Shown here in pieces: positions 9,359 through 17,646 of a stretch of DNA of 47,498 bases. The stretch is from an uncultured Aquiluna sp. GTDB lineage: Bacteria > Actinomycetota > Actinomycetes > Actinomycetales > Microbacteriaceae. The notes below the pieces were generated by a model. The model was not told where the DNA came from, did no database searches, and was given only the letters and a program-made list of their open reading frames with translations. Position 1 is the stretch's first letter. The number at the start of each line of letters is the position of its first letter. Location: contig CAJJAJ010000006.1 of assembly GCA_905182225.1 (NCBI GenBank), forward strand, positions 1-47,498. The letters run 5' to 3'. The translations under genes and the position numbers were made by a program.

Positions 9359-10254
9359 CGATGCAGATTATTGCCTGTCCAGGTCAAGGTTCTCAGGCAG
9401 CTGGTTTCCTTGACACCTGGCTCTCCGAGGTCGAGGGCTTCCGGGCCGTGATGGAGAAATTATCCTTGGCAAGCGACCTTGACCTTGTCGGCCTTGGCAC
9501 GACAGCGGATGACGCCAAGATCAAGGACACGGCTATAGCCCAGCCACTGATCGTGGCGTCCTCAATTGCGACCTACAGGACATTGTTTCGAGACTCCCCC
9601 GTCGCTGGAGTCCTCGGTCACTCGGTCGGCGAATTTGCAGCTGCGGCAATAGCCGGAGTTATTTCGGACGAGGAGGCCATAAGGCTTGTGGCAATCCGCG
9701 CGCGCGCGATGGCTAAGGCCGCTGCCGAGCATCCAACAAGCATGGCCGCAATCCTTGGCGGAGACCCTACTGAAGTAATGCTTGCGGTTGGAGCACTAGG
9801 CCTTGAGATAGCGAACCACAACGGTGCCGGCCAGCTGGTCGCTGCAGGAGACCAGAGCAAAATAGCTGCCCTAATTGCTTCGCCACCAGCCAAAACTCGC
9901 GTCATTGTGCTCAAAGTGGCAGGTGCATTCCACACCAGCTACATGGATTCCGCTCGCCTGGAGTTGGCCGAGGCAGTTGCGCAAATAGCTGTAACAGATC
10001 CGATAATGAAGCTTTGGAGCAACGTCGATGGTCAACTCTGTGACAGTGGACAAATCTTTATTGACTCGCTAGTCAGCCAGGTAACAGCTCCGGTTCGGTG
10101 GGACTTGTGCATGGCCAACCTCCCAGAAGAGCAGCTCGATTTTGTCGAGTTACCTCCTGCCGGAGCACTCACGGGACTTGTAAAAAGAGCGGTCCCCAAT
10201 GCGAACCCGATAGCCTTGAAGGTGCCAACTGATTTCGAGAAGGTTACTAAATGA
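9355..10254 (+). CDS. fabD: malonyl-CoA:ACP transacylase
   Basis: Loads malonyl groups from CoA onto acyl carrier protein for FAS-II. The 299-residue protein has the early CPGQGSQ motif, the nucleophile Ser90 in GHSVGEF, and the catalytic His193 in GAFHTSYM. The substrate-guiding Arg is in IRARAMAKA. ATG 9355 overlaps the regulator stop by 4 bases; a second ATG two codons later is an alternative. The gene ends in an ATGA overlap with fabH, so the regulator, fabD and fabH form one tightly coupled unit. Confidence 0.96.
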   Translation: MTMQIIACPGQGSQAAGFLDTWLSEVEGFRAVMEKLSLASDLDLVGLGTTADDAKIKDTAIAQPLIVASSIATYRTLFRDSPVAGVLGHSVGEFAAAAIAGVISDEEAIRLVAIRARAMAKAAAEHPTSMAAILGGDPTEVMLAVGALGLEIANHNGAGQLVAAGDQSKIAALIASPPAKTRVIVLKVAGAFHTSYMDSARLELAEAVAQIAVTDPIMKLWSNVDGQLCDSGQIFIDSLVSQVTAPVRWDLCMANLPEEQLDFVELPPAGALTGLVKRAVPNANPIALKVPTDFEKVTK

Positions 10255-11249
10255 AACAGCTCCAAGAATCCATTCCGGTGGCCCACACCCGCATTTATGC
10301 TCTGGGCGCTGCAAGAGGAAATCAGGTTGTGTCCAACGATGACATAGCCGGCCCGATTGATTCTTCGGACGAGTGGATTAGACAGCGGACCGGAGTGGCA
10401 ACAAGGAACAGGGCTGCCGAAGATCAGTCCATGATGGACTTGGCTGTGGAGGCTTCAAAAGAAGCTATAGCTAAATCCGGCGTTGACCCAAGCGAAATCG
10501 GTGCGGTCATCTTGGCCACCATTTCATTTCCATATCAAACTCCGTCTGGCGCCTCGTTATTATCTGAGCTAGTTGGGGCTCAAGGCGCAGCGGCCTATGA
10601 CATATCCGCAGCCTGCGCAGGTTACTGCTACGGCATAGCCCAGGCTGATGCTCTGGTTCGTTCCGGATTGTGCAAATACGTTCTGGTTGTTGGAGCAGAG
10701 AAGCTTTCAGACTTTATCTCCCCAACTGACAGAACCATAAGCTTCCTTCTTGGAGACGGTGCTGGCGCCGCAATAGTTGGCGCGAGCGATCACCCTGGAA
10801 TTTCAAAGACGATTTGGGGTGCTGACGGTTCGAGCTGGGACAAGGTCGGCATGACCGGATCAATTCTGGACTTCAGAGACGGCAAAACTCCATGGCCAAC
10901 CCTCACGCAGGAAGGCCAGACCGTATTTCGCTGGGCCGTTTGGGAGATGTCCAAGGTTGCAAAACAGGCCCTTGATGCTGCAGGCATCGAAGCAAGCGAT
11001 CTAAGCGCTCTTGTCATGCACCAAGCAAACTTGCGAATTATAGATGAGTTTGCAAGGCAGATGAAGCTTCCAGATACCGTGGTGATAGCCAAGGACATCG
11101 TGGAAACCGGAAATACCTCGGCTGCCTCCGTTCCGCTGGCAATGCACCGCATTCTCGAGGAAAAAAAGGTAACAAGCGGAGCATTTGCACTTCAAATTGG
11201 TTTCGGCGCGGGACTCACCTTCGCTGCCCAAGTTGTAGAACTCCCATAA
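10251..11249 (+). CDS. fabH: beta-ketoacyl-ACP synthase III
   Basis: Condenses a starter acyl-CoA with malonyl-ACP to begin fatty acid synthesis; actinobacterial FabH enzymes often accept branched starters. The catalytic triad is visible: Cys122 in DISAACAGY, His257 in MHQANLRI and Asn288 in GNTSAASV. Length, 332 residues, is typical. The ATG overlaps the fabD stop (ATGA). The protein shares the thiolase fold with the type III PKS at 21995-23050 but is clearly the FAS-II enzyme by motif and context. Confidence 0.96.
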   Translation: MKQLQESIPVAHTRIYALGAARGNQVVSNDDIAGPIDSSDEWIRQRTGVATRNRAAEDQSMMDLAVEASKEAIAKSGVDPSEIGAVILATISFPYQTPSGASLLSELVGAQGAAAYDISAACAGYCYGIAQADALVRSGLCKYVLVVGAEKLSDFISPTDRTISFLLGDGAGAAIVGASDHPGISKTIWGADGSSWDKVGMTGSILDFRDGKTPWPTLTQEGQTVFRWAVWEMSKVAKQALDAAGIEASDLSALVMHQANLRIIDEFARQMKLPDTVVIAKDIVETGNTSAASVPLAMHRILEEKKVTSGAFALQIGFGAGLTFAAQVVELP

Positions 11250-11288
11250 GATAATCCAGTTACTAACGAAACATTTAGGAGAAACCCC

Positions 11289-11537
11289 ATGGCACATTCA
11301 CAGCAAGAAGTACTAGCCGGACTAGCTGAGCTGGTCAACGACGAAACCGGCATCGCAGCCGACGCTGTTCAAATGGAGAAGTCATTCACCGACGACTTAG
11401 ACATCGATTCCATATCGATGATGACCATCGTGGTCAACGCCGAAGACAAGTTCAGCGTAAAAATCCCAGACGAAGAAGTAAAGAACCTGATAACTGTGGG
11501 CGACGCAGTGACCTACATAACGGCGAATCAAGACTAA
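11289..11537 (+). CDS. acpP: acyl carrier protein
   Basis: 82-residue acidic carrier whose Ser41 in DIDSISMM receives 4'-phosphopantetheine. The usual DSL triad reads DSI here, a conservative change. An AGGAG lies 7 bases upstream of the ATG, the strongest ribosome-binding site in this operon, as expected for a protein needed in excess. The 39-base gap from fabH is the largest within the cluster. The stop is one base before the fabF GTG. Confidence 0.96.
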   Translation: MAHSQQEVLAGLAELVNDETGIAADAVQMEKSFTDDLDIDSISMMTIVVNAEDKFSVKIPDEEVKNLITVGDAVTYITANQD

Positions 11538-11538
11538 A

Positions 11539-12771
11539 GTGCGCCGCGTAGTTGTTACAGGCATTGGGGCAACCACTCCCCTTGCCGGTGACGCCATGTC
11601 TAGCTGGGAGGCGCTTTTACAGGGTAAAAGCGGCATAGCCACGCTTGAGCAAGACTGGGTGGCTAAATACGAGCTCCCGGTTACATTTGCCGGCCAAGCG
11701 AAGATCGCTGCCAGCTCAGTCCTCAGCCCTCAGGAAGCAAAAAGACTAGATCCTTCCAGCCAATTCGCGTTGATTTCAGCCAGGGAAGCCTGGGCTGATG
11801 CTGGACAACCAGAAGTAGAACCGGAACGACTTGCGGTTGACTTTGCCACCGGAATCGGAGGGGTGCAGACCCTACTGGACGCCTGGAGCACTCTTCAAGA
11901 GCGCGGTCCAAGACGCGTACTACCCATGACTGTTCCGATGCTTATGCCGAACGGACCAGCGGCCGCTATAGGTATGGCGCTAGGCGCCAAGGGTGGAGCA
12001 AGAACCGCAGTTAGCGCTTGCGCCTCCGGAAACGAAGCAATTGCGAACGCTTTCCATAGAATTCAACGAGGCGAAGCCGATGTGGTAGTCGCCGGGGGTG
12101 CTGAAGCGGCAATTCATCCGCTTCCGATCGCTGCCTTTGCCGCGATGCATGCCCTAAGCAGAAAAAACGAAACGCCCGAAGAAGCGTCCAGGCCCTACGA
12201 CATTGACCGAGATGGATTCGTGATGGGTGAAGGTGCGGGAGCTCTAGTTCTTGAGTCACTGGAATCTGCACAGTCTCGAGGAGCGAATATCTACTGCGAA
12301 ATCGTCGGTGGCTCGGTAACAAGCGACTCTTATCACATCACAGCGCCAGATCCTGAGGGTGCTGGGGCCGCGCGAGCGATGTTAGACGCCTTGGAACAGG
12401 CAGACGCATCGATAGCAGACGTTGAGCATGTAAACGCTCACGCAACATCTACACCGGTCGGAGACATTGCCGAGTACACGGCTGTAAATAGAGTTTTTGG
12501 AACCCACACAGAGAACTTAGTGATAGCTGCCACTAAGGCTTCCACTGGGCACCTGCTCGGTGGAGCCGGAGCAATCGAGGCCATCTTTACGATTTTGGCT
12601 CTAAAGCAACAGCAGGTTCCTCCAACTATCAATCTTGACAACCAAGATCCGGCAATTCCGTTGAATGTCCCGAGGTCTATGGCACGCCTTCAAAGGCCAG
12701 ATGCGGTTGCTATCTCGAATAGCTTCGGTTTTGGGGGTCACAACGCTGTACTGGTGTTCCGCAACATCTAA
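11539..12771 (+). CDS. fabF: beta-ketoacyl-ACP synthase II
   Basis: Elongating condensing enzyme of FAS-II. 410 residues, with the Cys-His-His active site: Cys161 in SACASGNE, His301 in NAHATSTPVGD and His337 in KASTGHLLGGAGA. GTG at 11539 is used because it directly follows the acpP stop and gives the standard MRRVVVTGIGATTP-type N-terminus. The stop shares three bases with the convergent DUF3145-like gene, so no room is left for a separate terminator between them. Confidence 0.96.
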   Translation: MRRVVVTGIGATTPLAGDAMSSWEALLQGKSGIATLEQDWVAKYELPVTFAGQAKIAASSVLSPQEAKRLDPSSQFALISAREAWADAGQPEVEPERLAVDFATGIGGVQTLLDAWSTLQERGPRRVLPMTVPMLMPNGPAAAIGMALGAKGGARTAVSACASGNEAIANAFHRIQRGEADVVVAGGAEAAIHPLPIAAFAAMHALSRKNETPEEASRPYDIDRDGFVMGEGAGALVLESLESAQSRGANIYCEIVGGSVTSDSYHITAPDPEGAGAARAMLDALEQADASIADVEHVNAHATSTPVGDIAEYTAVNRVFGTHTENLVIAATKASTGHLLGGAGAIEAIFTILALKQQQVPPTINLDNQDPAIPLNVPRSMARLQRPDAVAISNSFGFGGHNAVLVFRNI

Positions 12772-13232
12772 ACGGCTTTCGGTAACAACCTCACGCCTTC
12801 AGGCAAGACCCTCAATGGCTCAAAGATATCAAACCAGGCTTGCCCCTCAGCCAACCTTATGAGTCTTGCGAATTCAGCCATATTGCCCTGAGACTGAGAG
12901 ATGAACCTTTGGATTTGCCCGAGTCTAATAACTTGCTCCCCGGCCGCGTCAATACCCTTTCGATGGATACCAAGCCTCGGGTGAACTAAGTAGCGCTCGT
13001 TCTCAGCCCCTCGGCTTTCAATCTCACAAACTATCCCCTGCTTGAAAAACTCAGATGCCAGATCAGCACAGACGCCAGCAGGGCATTCAAAACTTGTTTG
13101 GAGTTGATAGGTCGAAGGTAATGCCGGCTGAGCAAACCAGGCTCTGGACGCAGAAAACCCTGCAAGGATTTCATCTATTTCCTTGCACTTATCTTGCGGG
13201 CAAGAAAGAACCCACAAAAGACAGTTGTCCAG
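12768..13232 (-). CDS. DUF3145-like actinobacterial protein, probable CTG start
   Basis: Unknown function; the family lies next to fab genes in many actinobacteria. The recognisable parts are ERYLVHPRLGIHRKG and the C-terminal GQAWFDIFEPLRVLPEG, which resembles the family's 'G..WDDELE.FR' ending. Homologues start about 20 residues before the first visible TTG codon could matter, and the frame is open back to a stop at about 13246. Within this stretch a perfect GGAGGT (13244-13239) sits 6 bases before a CTG at 13232-13230, giving about 154 residues. The TTG at 13217 is too far from that site. I favour CTG as initiator; this is inference. Confidence 0.75.
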   Translation of the reverse strand: MDNCLLWVLSCPQDKCKEIDEILAGFSASRAWFAQPALPSTYQLQTSFECPAGVCADLASEFFKQGIVCEIESRGAENERYLVHPRLGIHRKGIDAAGEQVIRLGQIQRFISQSQGNMAEFARLIRLAEGQAWFDIFEPLRVLPEGVRLLPKAV

Positions 13233-13385
13233 CTTTCGACCTCCGATTCAGATAAACATCTTCCCCAATGTCCTGAATCGTTGCCTTGAGGATAAACCTC
13301 GAGCCCTAGAAAAGTCAAAATATTTTTGAGCCACTGGGCAAGAGCAGCAGCCTAGAGAGGTTTCAGCCGATAACATCAAGGGGTT

Positions 13386-13979
13386 ATGAGCAAACTATAT
13401 TTTCGCTACGGCGCCATGAATTCAGGCAAATCCACCGCCCTGCTTCAGGCTGCATACAACTATGAAGAGCGAACTCAGCACGTCCTGATTGCCAAGCCAT
13501 CCGTGGACTCCAAGGGCGATAAGTCCATAATCAGCAGACTGGGCGTATCCAGAGACGTTGACTTCCTGATTACCCCGACTCAGAACCTGCGCGAAAAGTT
13601 TGCAAGCGAAGCGGAGTCTTTGAACCGAGCTGAAAACAAGAAGATAGCTTGCTTGCTTTTAGATGAGGCCCAGTTTCTGACTCCGGAGCAAGTAGACCAG
13701 TGTCTTGAGATTGCCGTGCTTGATGGAGTCCCGGTTTTGGCCTACGGAATCCGGACCGATTTTAAGACCCTGAGCTTCCCTGGAAGCAAGAGGCTGCTCG
13801 AGATTTCGCACAGCCTGGAGGAACTAAAGACCATCTGCAGATGTGGTCGAAAGGCAATGTTCAATGGGAGGCTATTGAATGGGGCATTCGTCTTTGACGG
13901 TGAGCAAGTCGCCATTGACGGGGACCAGGTCACCTATGAATCCCTTTGTGCAAATTGCTACCTAGAAAAAACAATTTAG
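13386..13979 (+). CDS. tdk: thymidine kinase, type II
   Basis: Salvage enzyme phosphorylating thymidine with ATP. 197 residues with the P-loop GAMNSGKST (9-17), Walker B plus catalytic Glu in LLDEAQF (Asp93, Glu94), a lasso loop before GDQVTYES, and the structural zinc site Cys151, Cys153, Cys188, Cys191. The ATG follows AAGGGG closely. A TAACAT hexamer at 13371-13376, 9 bases before the start, could be a -10 element that gives a very short leader. Single-gene unit between convergent and unrelated neighbours. Confidence 0.96.
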   Translation: MSKLYFRYGAMNSGKSTALLQAAYNYEERTQHVLIAKPSVDSKGDKSIISRLGVSRDVDFLITPTQNLREKFASEAESLNRAENKKIACLLLDEAQFLTPEQVDQCLEIAVLDGVPVLAYGIRTDFKTLSFPGSKRLLEISHSLEELKTICRCGRKAMFNGRLLNGAFVFDGEQVAIDGDQVTYESLCANCYLEKTI

Positions 13980-13991
13980 GCCCGTCACGCT

Positions 13992-14035
13992 TAGATAACA
14001 ATCGGCCCCTGACTAGATAACAATCAGACCTTGAC
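13992..14035. repeat. tandem 22-bp direct repeat upstream of aapJ
   Basis: Two adjacent 22-bp units (13992-14013 and 14014-14035) are identical at 19 positions. Each starts with the same 12 bases, TAGATAACAATC, and ends in TGAC. The 22-bp period is close to two helical turns. Probable protein-binding sites upstream of the aapJ transcription start; I do not recognise the binding protein. Confidence 0.75.
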
Positions 14036-14060
14036 GAGGGTTTCCAATTACTGCCAGGCA

Positions 14061-14092
14061 TAGTCTTGCCCTACAAGACCACTTGGGTCTTG
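14061..14092 (+). promoter_or_regulatory. candidate aapJ -10 element and leader hairpin
   Basis: TAGTCT at 14061-14066 fits the TANNNT -10 pattern and predicts a start near 14073. The transcript would then open with a 7-bp perfect hairpin: CAAGACC (14074-14080), loop ACTTG, GGTCTTG (14086-14092). It is not followed by a T run, so it is a leader structure (stability or translation control), not a terminator. The leader to the GTG at 14145 is about 70 bases. Confidence 0.4.
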
Positions 14093-14144
14093 CCGCTCTC
14101 GAAGAAATTTCGGAGTGAGATGTTTCTCCATTGAAAGGGGACAC

Positions 14145-15251
14145 GTGAAAAGCAAATCATTATCGGTTCTAGCAGTTGCTTCAGCTGCAGGACTATTTCT
14201 TGCAGGTTGTGCCAGCACCGAAGCTGAGACAACAACTCCTGCTGCAACGCAGACGACAACGACCACTACAACTGAGGCGGCAGGTTCAATGCTAGACAGC
14301 GTTATCGCTGCAGGCTCAGTACGTTGTGGAACTCGCGACGCCCTCCCGGGCTTTGCAGTTCTAAACGACGCCGGTGAGCACGTTGGATTCGACTCGGACT
14401 TCTGTCGCGTTATCGCCGCAGCGGTCCTTGGAGATGCTAATGCTGTTGAGATGATTGATCTCGAGACCGCAGATCGCTTCACAGCACTTCAGAGTGGAGC
14501 GATTGACGTTCTAGTCCGAAACACAACTTGGACTGCGACGAGGGATGGTAGCGAAGGTGCAAACTTCCTTCAGCCAACCTTCTACGACGGCCAGGGAATG
14601 ATGGTTACCTCGGACAGTGGTTACAGCAAGATAAGCGCAATGGATGGTGCAATCATCTGTGTAGCAAAGGGCACAACTACTGAGGGCAACGCTGCTCTTG
14701 AGTCGTCCCGCTTGGGTCTTGACTGGGAAATCCGTTCGTTCGACGAGACCGACTTGATTCTGGAGGCTTTCCTTGCCGGACAGTGTGACGGATGGTCATC
14801 AGACGTCAGCCAGCTAACCGGGCTCCGATCTGCTTACCCGAACGGAAGTGAAGCTCTGACGATTCTTCCAGAAGTGTTCTCAAAGGAGCCACTAGCGCCA
14901 GCAGTGCTGGACGGCGACACCGCTTGGGCACAGGCAGTCAACTGGGCAATACTTGCAACGATCCAAGCTGAAGAGTTCGGAATCACCAGTGCAAACGTCG
15001 ACAGCATTCGCGACACAACAACGGACGTTGGAATGCTTCGTTTCCTTGGAGCAGACGTTCCAGGTAGCGACGGAGCAGCCGTTCTAGATCCAAACCTTTC
15101 ATTGCCTACCGACTTTGCTTACCAGGTAGTCAAGCAGGTTGGAAACTACGGAGAGATATTCGCACGTCACCTAACCCCACTGGGCCTAGACCGAGGTCTG
15201 AACTCATTGTGGAACGACGGTGGAATTCTCTACGCACCTCCTTACCGTTAA
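14145..15251 (+). CDS. aapJ: amino-acid ABC transporter substrate-binding lipoprotein (AapJ type)
   Basis: Captures amino acids outside the membrane for the AapQMP complex. The GTG at 14145 has AAAGGGG upstream and gives a clean lipoprotein signal: basic start, hydrophobic core and lipobox LAGC with Cys22. A Thr-rich linker follows (about residues 24-45). The binding domain has AapJ hallmarks: RCGTRDALPGF, GFDSDFCRV, DRFTALQSGAIDVLVRNTTW and YDGQGMMV. Family members bind a broad set of L-amino acids; the ligand here is not predictable. A longer frame from 14115 would spoil the signal peptide. It heads the four-gene transporter operon. Confidence 0.93.
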   Translation: MKSKSLSVLAVASAAGLFLAGCASTEAETTTPAATQTTTTTTTEAAGSMLDSVIAAGSVRCGTRDALPGFAVLNDAGEHVGFDSDFCRVIAAAVLGDANAVEMIDLETADRFTALQSGAIDVLVRNTTWTATRDGSEGANFLQPTFYDGQGMMVTSDSGYSKISAMDGAIICVAKGTTTEGNAALESSRLGLDWEIRSFDETDLILEAFLAGQCDGWSSDVSQLTGLRSAYPNGSEALTILPEVFSKEPLAPAVLDGDTAWAQAVNWAILATIQAEEFGITSANVDSIRDTTTDVGMLRFLGADVPGSDGAAVLDPNLSLPTDFAYQVVKQVGNYGEIFARHLTPLGLDRGLNSLWNDGGILYAPPYR

Positions 15252-15280
15252 ATAAACAGCGTCATTAAGGCAATAGGCAA

Positions 15281-15318
15281 CTCAATTGAGGGCTCAGTAA
15301 AATGAGCCCTCAATTGAG
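15281..15318 (+). promoter_or_regulatory. perfect 16-bp stem-loop over the aapQ start codon
   Basis: Left arm 15281-15296 (CTCAATTGAGGGCTCA) is the exact reverse complement of right arm 15303-15318, with a 6-base loop GTAAAA. The only plausible Shine-Dalgarno for aapQ, GAGGG (15288-15292), lies in the left arm. The ATG (15302-15304) is at the loop-stem junction and the first codons form the right arm. In the aapJ-aapQ mRNA this should lower aapQ translation and protect the upstream aapJ message, setting binding protein well above permease. No T run follows, so it is not a typical terminator. Confidence 0.85.
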
Positions 15319-16465
15319 CACACCCTCTAAAGTGGCGTTTTTTAGGGACATAAGAACCCTAAAATGGGCGCTCCAAATACTTGCCCTATTGGCAGTGTTC
15401 GCATTGTTCTATTGGCTCTACGGTAATTATCAAGAAAATGTAGCCAAAAGCAGCATTCAGACCGATCTTCGCTTTCTCGACAATCCAGCAAACTTTACGA
15501 TTCCGGGAAATGACCTGGATCAATCACAACCGGTACGAGACGCATTCGTCGAGGGTTTTCTGAATACCCTCCGAGTCGCATTTATAGGCATCGCTCTCGC
15601 CACAATCCTTGGAACCTTGATAGGTATAGCCAGGCTTTCTAAAAACTTTATGGTCAGAACACTCGGCACTGTTTACGTTGAACTAGTTCGAAACCTGCCA
15701 TTGCTTCTCTTGCTGACATTCATGAACCTTGCGGTAGTTCTGCAGGCATTCCCCAGAATTGAAAACGCCTGGCTGCCACTTGACCTTTTCGTGGTGTCAA
15801 ACAGAGGCATTGCCATCCCCTGGTTCATCGGTTCTCCTGCCCAGCTAGGAATCGGAATCTTGAGCGCGGCACTACTTGCATTCGTGGTGGCCAAAATTCG
15901 AATCAGACAGGCAGATAAAACCGGTAAGCAAGACCGTGCGTGGCTGGTTGGCATAGCTACATTCGTGGTCTTGGTCGTTCTGATTTGGCTGTTATTCGGG
16001 TACGGCTGGGAACTCCCATACGTTGACGGCCGGGGAACGACGGGCGGACTAAGGTTGGACCCTTCCTTCTTCGCTCTGGTTGCATCGCTGGTTATCTACA
16101 CAAGCAGCCACATCGCGGAGATTGTTCGCGGTTCGATTCTCGCTGTCTCCAGAGGCCAAGGAGAGGCTGCGGATGCCATCGCGCTAAGCGGTTCTCAAAA
16201 AATGAGACTAATCATCCTTCCTCAAGCATTTCGCATAGCAATGCCGGCGCTCGGAAATCAATACCTGAACCTAATAAAAAACTCATCATTGGGAGCAACC
16301 ATCAGCTACTTTGAGCTCACCCAGATCGCTCAAATCACAGTCGGCAATGGTTCGCCTGCAGTTCCAGCTTTCTCTCTTACCTTGTTGGTTTATCTAGCAA
16401 TTTCTCTAGTCACTAGCCTCGTGGTGAACTTTTTCAATCGAAGACTTGCACTGGTGGAACGATGA
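15302..16465 (+). CDS. aapQ: amino-acid ABC transporter permease (AapQ type)
   Basis: One of two membrane subunits of the amino-acid importer. The 387 residues include an N-terminal membrane helix (about 21-40), an extracytoplasmic segment, several more helices, and the cytoplasmic coupling loop with an EAA motif in GEAADAIALSG followed by ILPQAFRIAMPALGN. Length and the large segment before the core fold are typical of AapQ within the HisM/GltK group. ATG 15302 is embedded in the hairpin described separately; GTG 15332 is a weaker alternative. The stop overlaps aapM as ATGA. Confidence 0.92.
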   Translation: MSPQLSTPSKVAFFRDIRTLKWALQILALLAVFALFYWLYGNYQENVAKSSIQTDLRFLDNPANFTIPGNDLDQSQPVRDAFVEGFLNTLRVAFIGIALATILGTLIGIARLSKNFMVRTLGTVYVELVRNLPLLLLLTFMNLAVVLQAFPRIENAWLPLDLFVVSNRGIAIPWFIGSPAQLGIGILSAALLAFVVAKIRIRQADKTGKQDRAWLVGIATFVVLVVLIWLLFGYGWELPYVDGRGTTGGLRLDPSFFALVASLVIYTSSHIAEIVRGSILAVSRGQGEAADAIALSGSQKMRLIILPQAFRIAMPALGNQYLNLIKNSSLGATISYFELTQIAQITVGNGSPAVPAFSLTLLVYLAISLVTSLVVNFFNRRLALVER

Positions 16466-17646
16466 TTACTTGGATGAGAAGAAACCTGTTCAGGTCGATT
16501 ACCGACACGATACTCACTGTAATTTCAGCGAGCATATTGGGTTACGTGATATTTCAGGTGTTTCAGTTCGTGTTTGTCACTGGGCGCTGGGAAATCATTC
16601 AAGTCAACCTGAAAATACTCCTAGTTGGCCGCTTTCCAGAGGAGCTGATGTTCCTGGTGGGTTTCTCAATCTTGGCGACATGCTTCTCCATAGCTAGCCT
16701 CGCTTCAGGGATGAATCGACCACTCGACCAACCGCCGACTCTTGCTGGAAAGCTATGGGAGCTATTTCAGCGTTTTGGGCTAATTATTGCCACCTCAGCC
16801 TTCTTGATAGTTCTAGCTGGAGACCTAGACGCCGTTCTGTTCGGAGCATACGTGGTGCTTTCGATCTTCGCAGGAAGACTCTTTGGAACAGCCAGGCGAA
16901 CGACCCTCCTGAGAAGACTTCCCGGGTGGTTGTGGTTATCAATAAATGCCACGCTGCCTCTAGTGCTAATTTTCTTGACAATGGGGCAGGCCGCGCTCGA
17001 AGAGTGGGGCGGGTTCCTGATCAATTTCTACCTTGCCGTAGTTAGCATCGCGCTGAGCTTCCCGTTGGGCGTGATGTTGGCACTTGGCAGAAGGTCAACA
17101 TTGCCTCTTCTGCGTTGGCTATCCACCGCATACATTGAGCTAATTCGAGGAGCTCCACTTTTTGTTCTTCTGCTACTAGCCGGTGTTGCTCTCGAGTTTT
17201 TCATACCAGCCAGCATCGCGCCCGATGCCATCTTTAGGGCGGTAACCGTGTTCACTTTGTTCACTGCCGCATACCTCGCAGAGGTTATTAGAGGCGGCTT
17301 ACAGTCGATACCGAAGGGCCAAGCGGAGGCCGGTAAAGCGCTTGGGCTCTCCACTTTTAGGATTACGTTCCTAATCACTCTGCCCCAGGCGCTGAGAAAC
17401 GTTATCCCAGCCCAAATAGGTCAATTCATCTCGCTGTTCAAGGACACTACGCTTGCGGGCGTCGCACTCAGCGTCTTCGACCTACTAAATGTTGGCACTG
17501 CCATCACTAAACAGGATGATTACCTCGGCCAAGGCCTAATCTATGAATCCCTAGCGTTTGTGGGACTACTTTTCTGGGTTGGATCATACGTGATGAGCAG
17601 AGAAAGCCAAAGAATCGAAAAGAAACTAGGAGTTGGTATTCGATGA
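16462..17646 (+). CDS. aapM: amino-acid ABC transporter permease (AapM type)
   Basis: Second membrane subunit, 394 residues. Multiple hydrophobic helices; the conserved permease core occupies roughly the last 210 residues, with the coupling-loop text [11 protein letters not shown] followed by [15 protein letters not shown]. The N-terminal half has extra helices, as usual for AapM. The ATG overlaps the aapQ stop and the stop overlaps the aapP ATG, both as ATGA, so the two permeases and the ATPase are translationally coupled while aapJ is not. Confidence 0.92.
   Translation: MITWMRRNLFRSITDTILTVISASILGYVIFQVFQFVFVTGRWEIIQVNLKILLVGRFPEELMFLVGFSILATCFSIASLASGMNRPLDQPPTLAGKLWELFQRFGLIIATSAFLIVLAGDLDAVLFGAYVVLSIFAGRLFGTARRTTLLRRLPGWLWLSINATLPLVLIFLTMGQAALEEWGGFLINFYLAVVSIALSFPLGVMLALGRRSTLPLLRWLSTAYIELIRGAPLFVLLLLAGVALEFFIPASIAPDAIFRAVTVFTLFTAAYLAEVIRGGLQSIPKGQAEAGKALGLSTFRITFLITLPQALRNVIPAQIGQFISLFKDTTLAGVALSVFDLLNVGTAITKQDDYLGQGLIYESLAFVGLLFWVGSYVMSRESQRIEKKLGVGIR

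Noticed and set aside
13992-14035. Possible CRISPR array or IS end
   Set aside because: The two units abut with no spacer and there are only two; no cas gene, transposase or target duplication nearby.
14074-14092. Hairpin as a terminator for tdk
   Set aside because: Stem is 7 bp with no T run after it; a leader structure for aapJ fits better.
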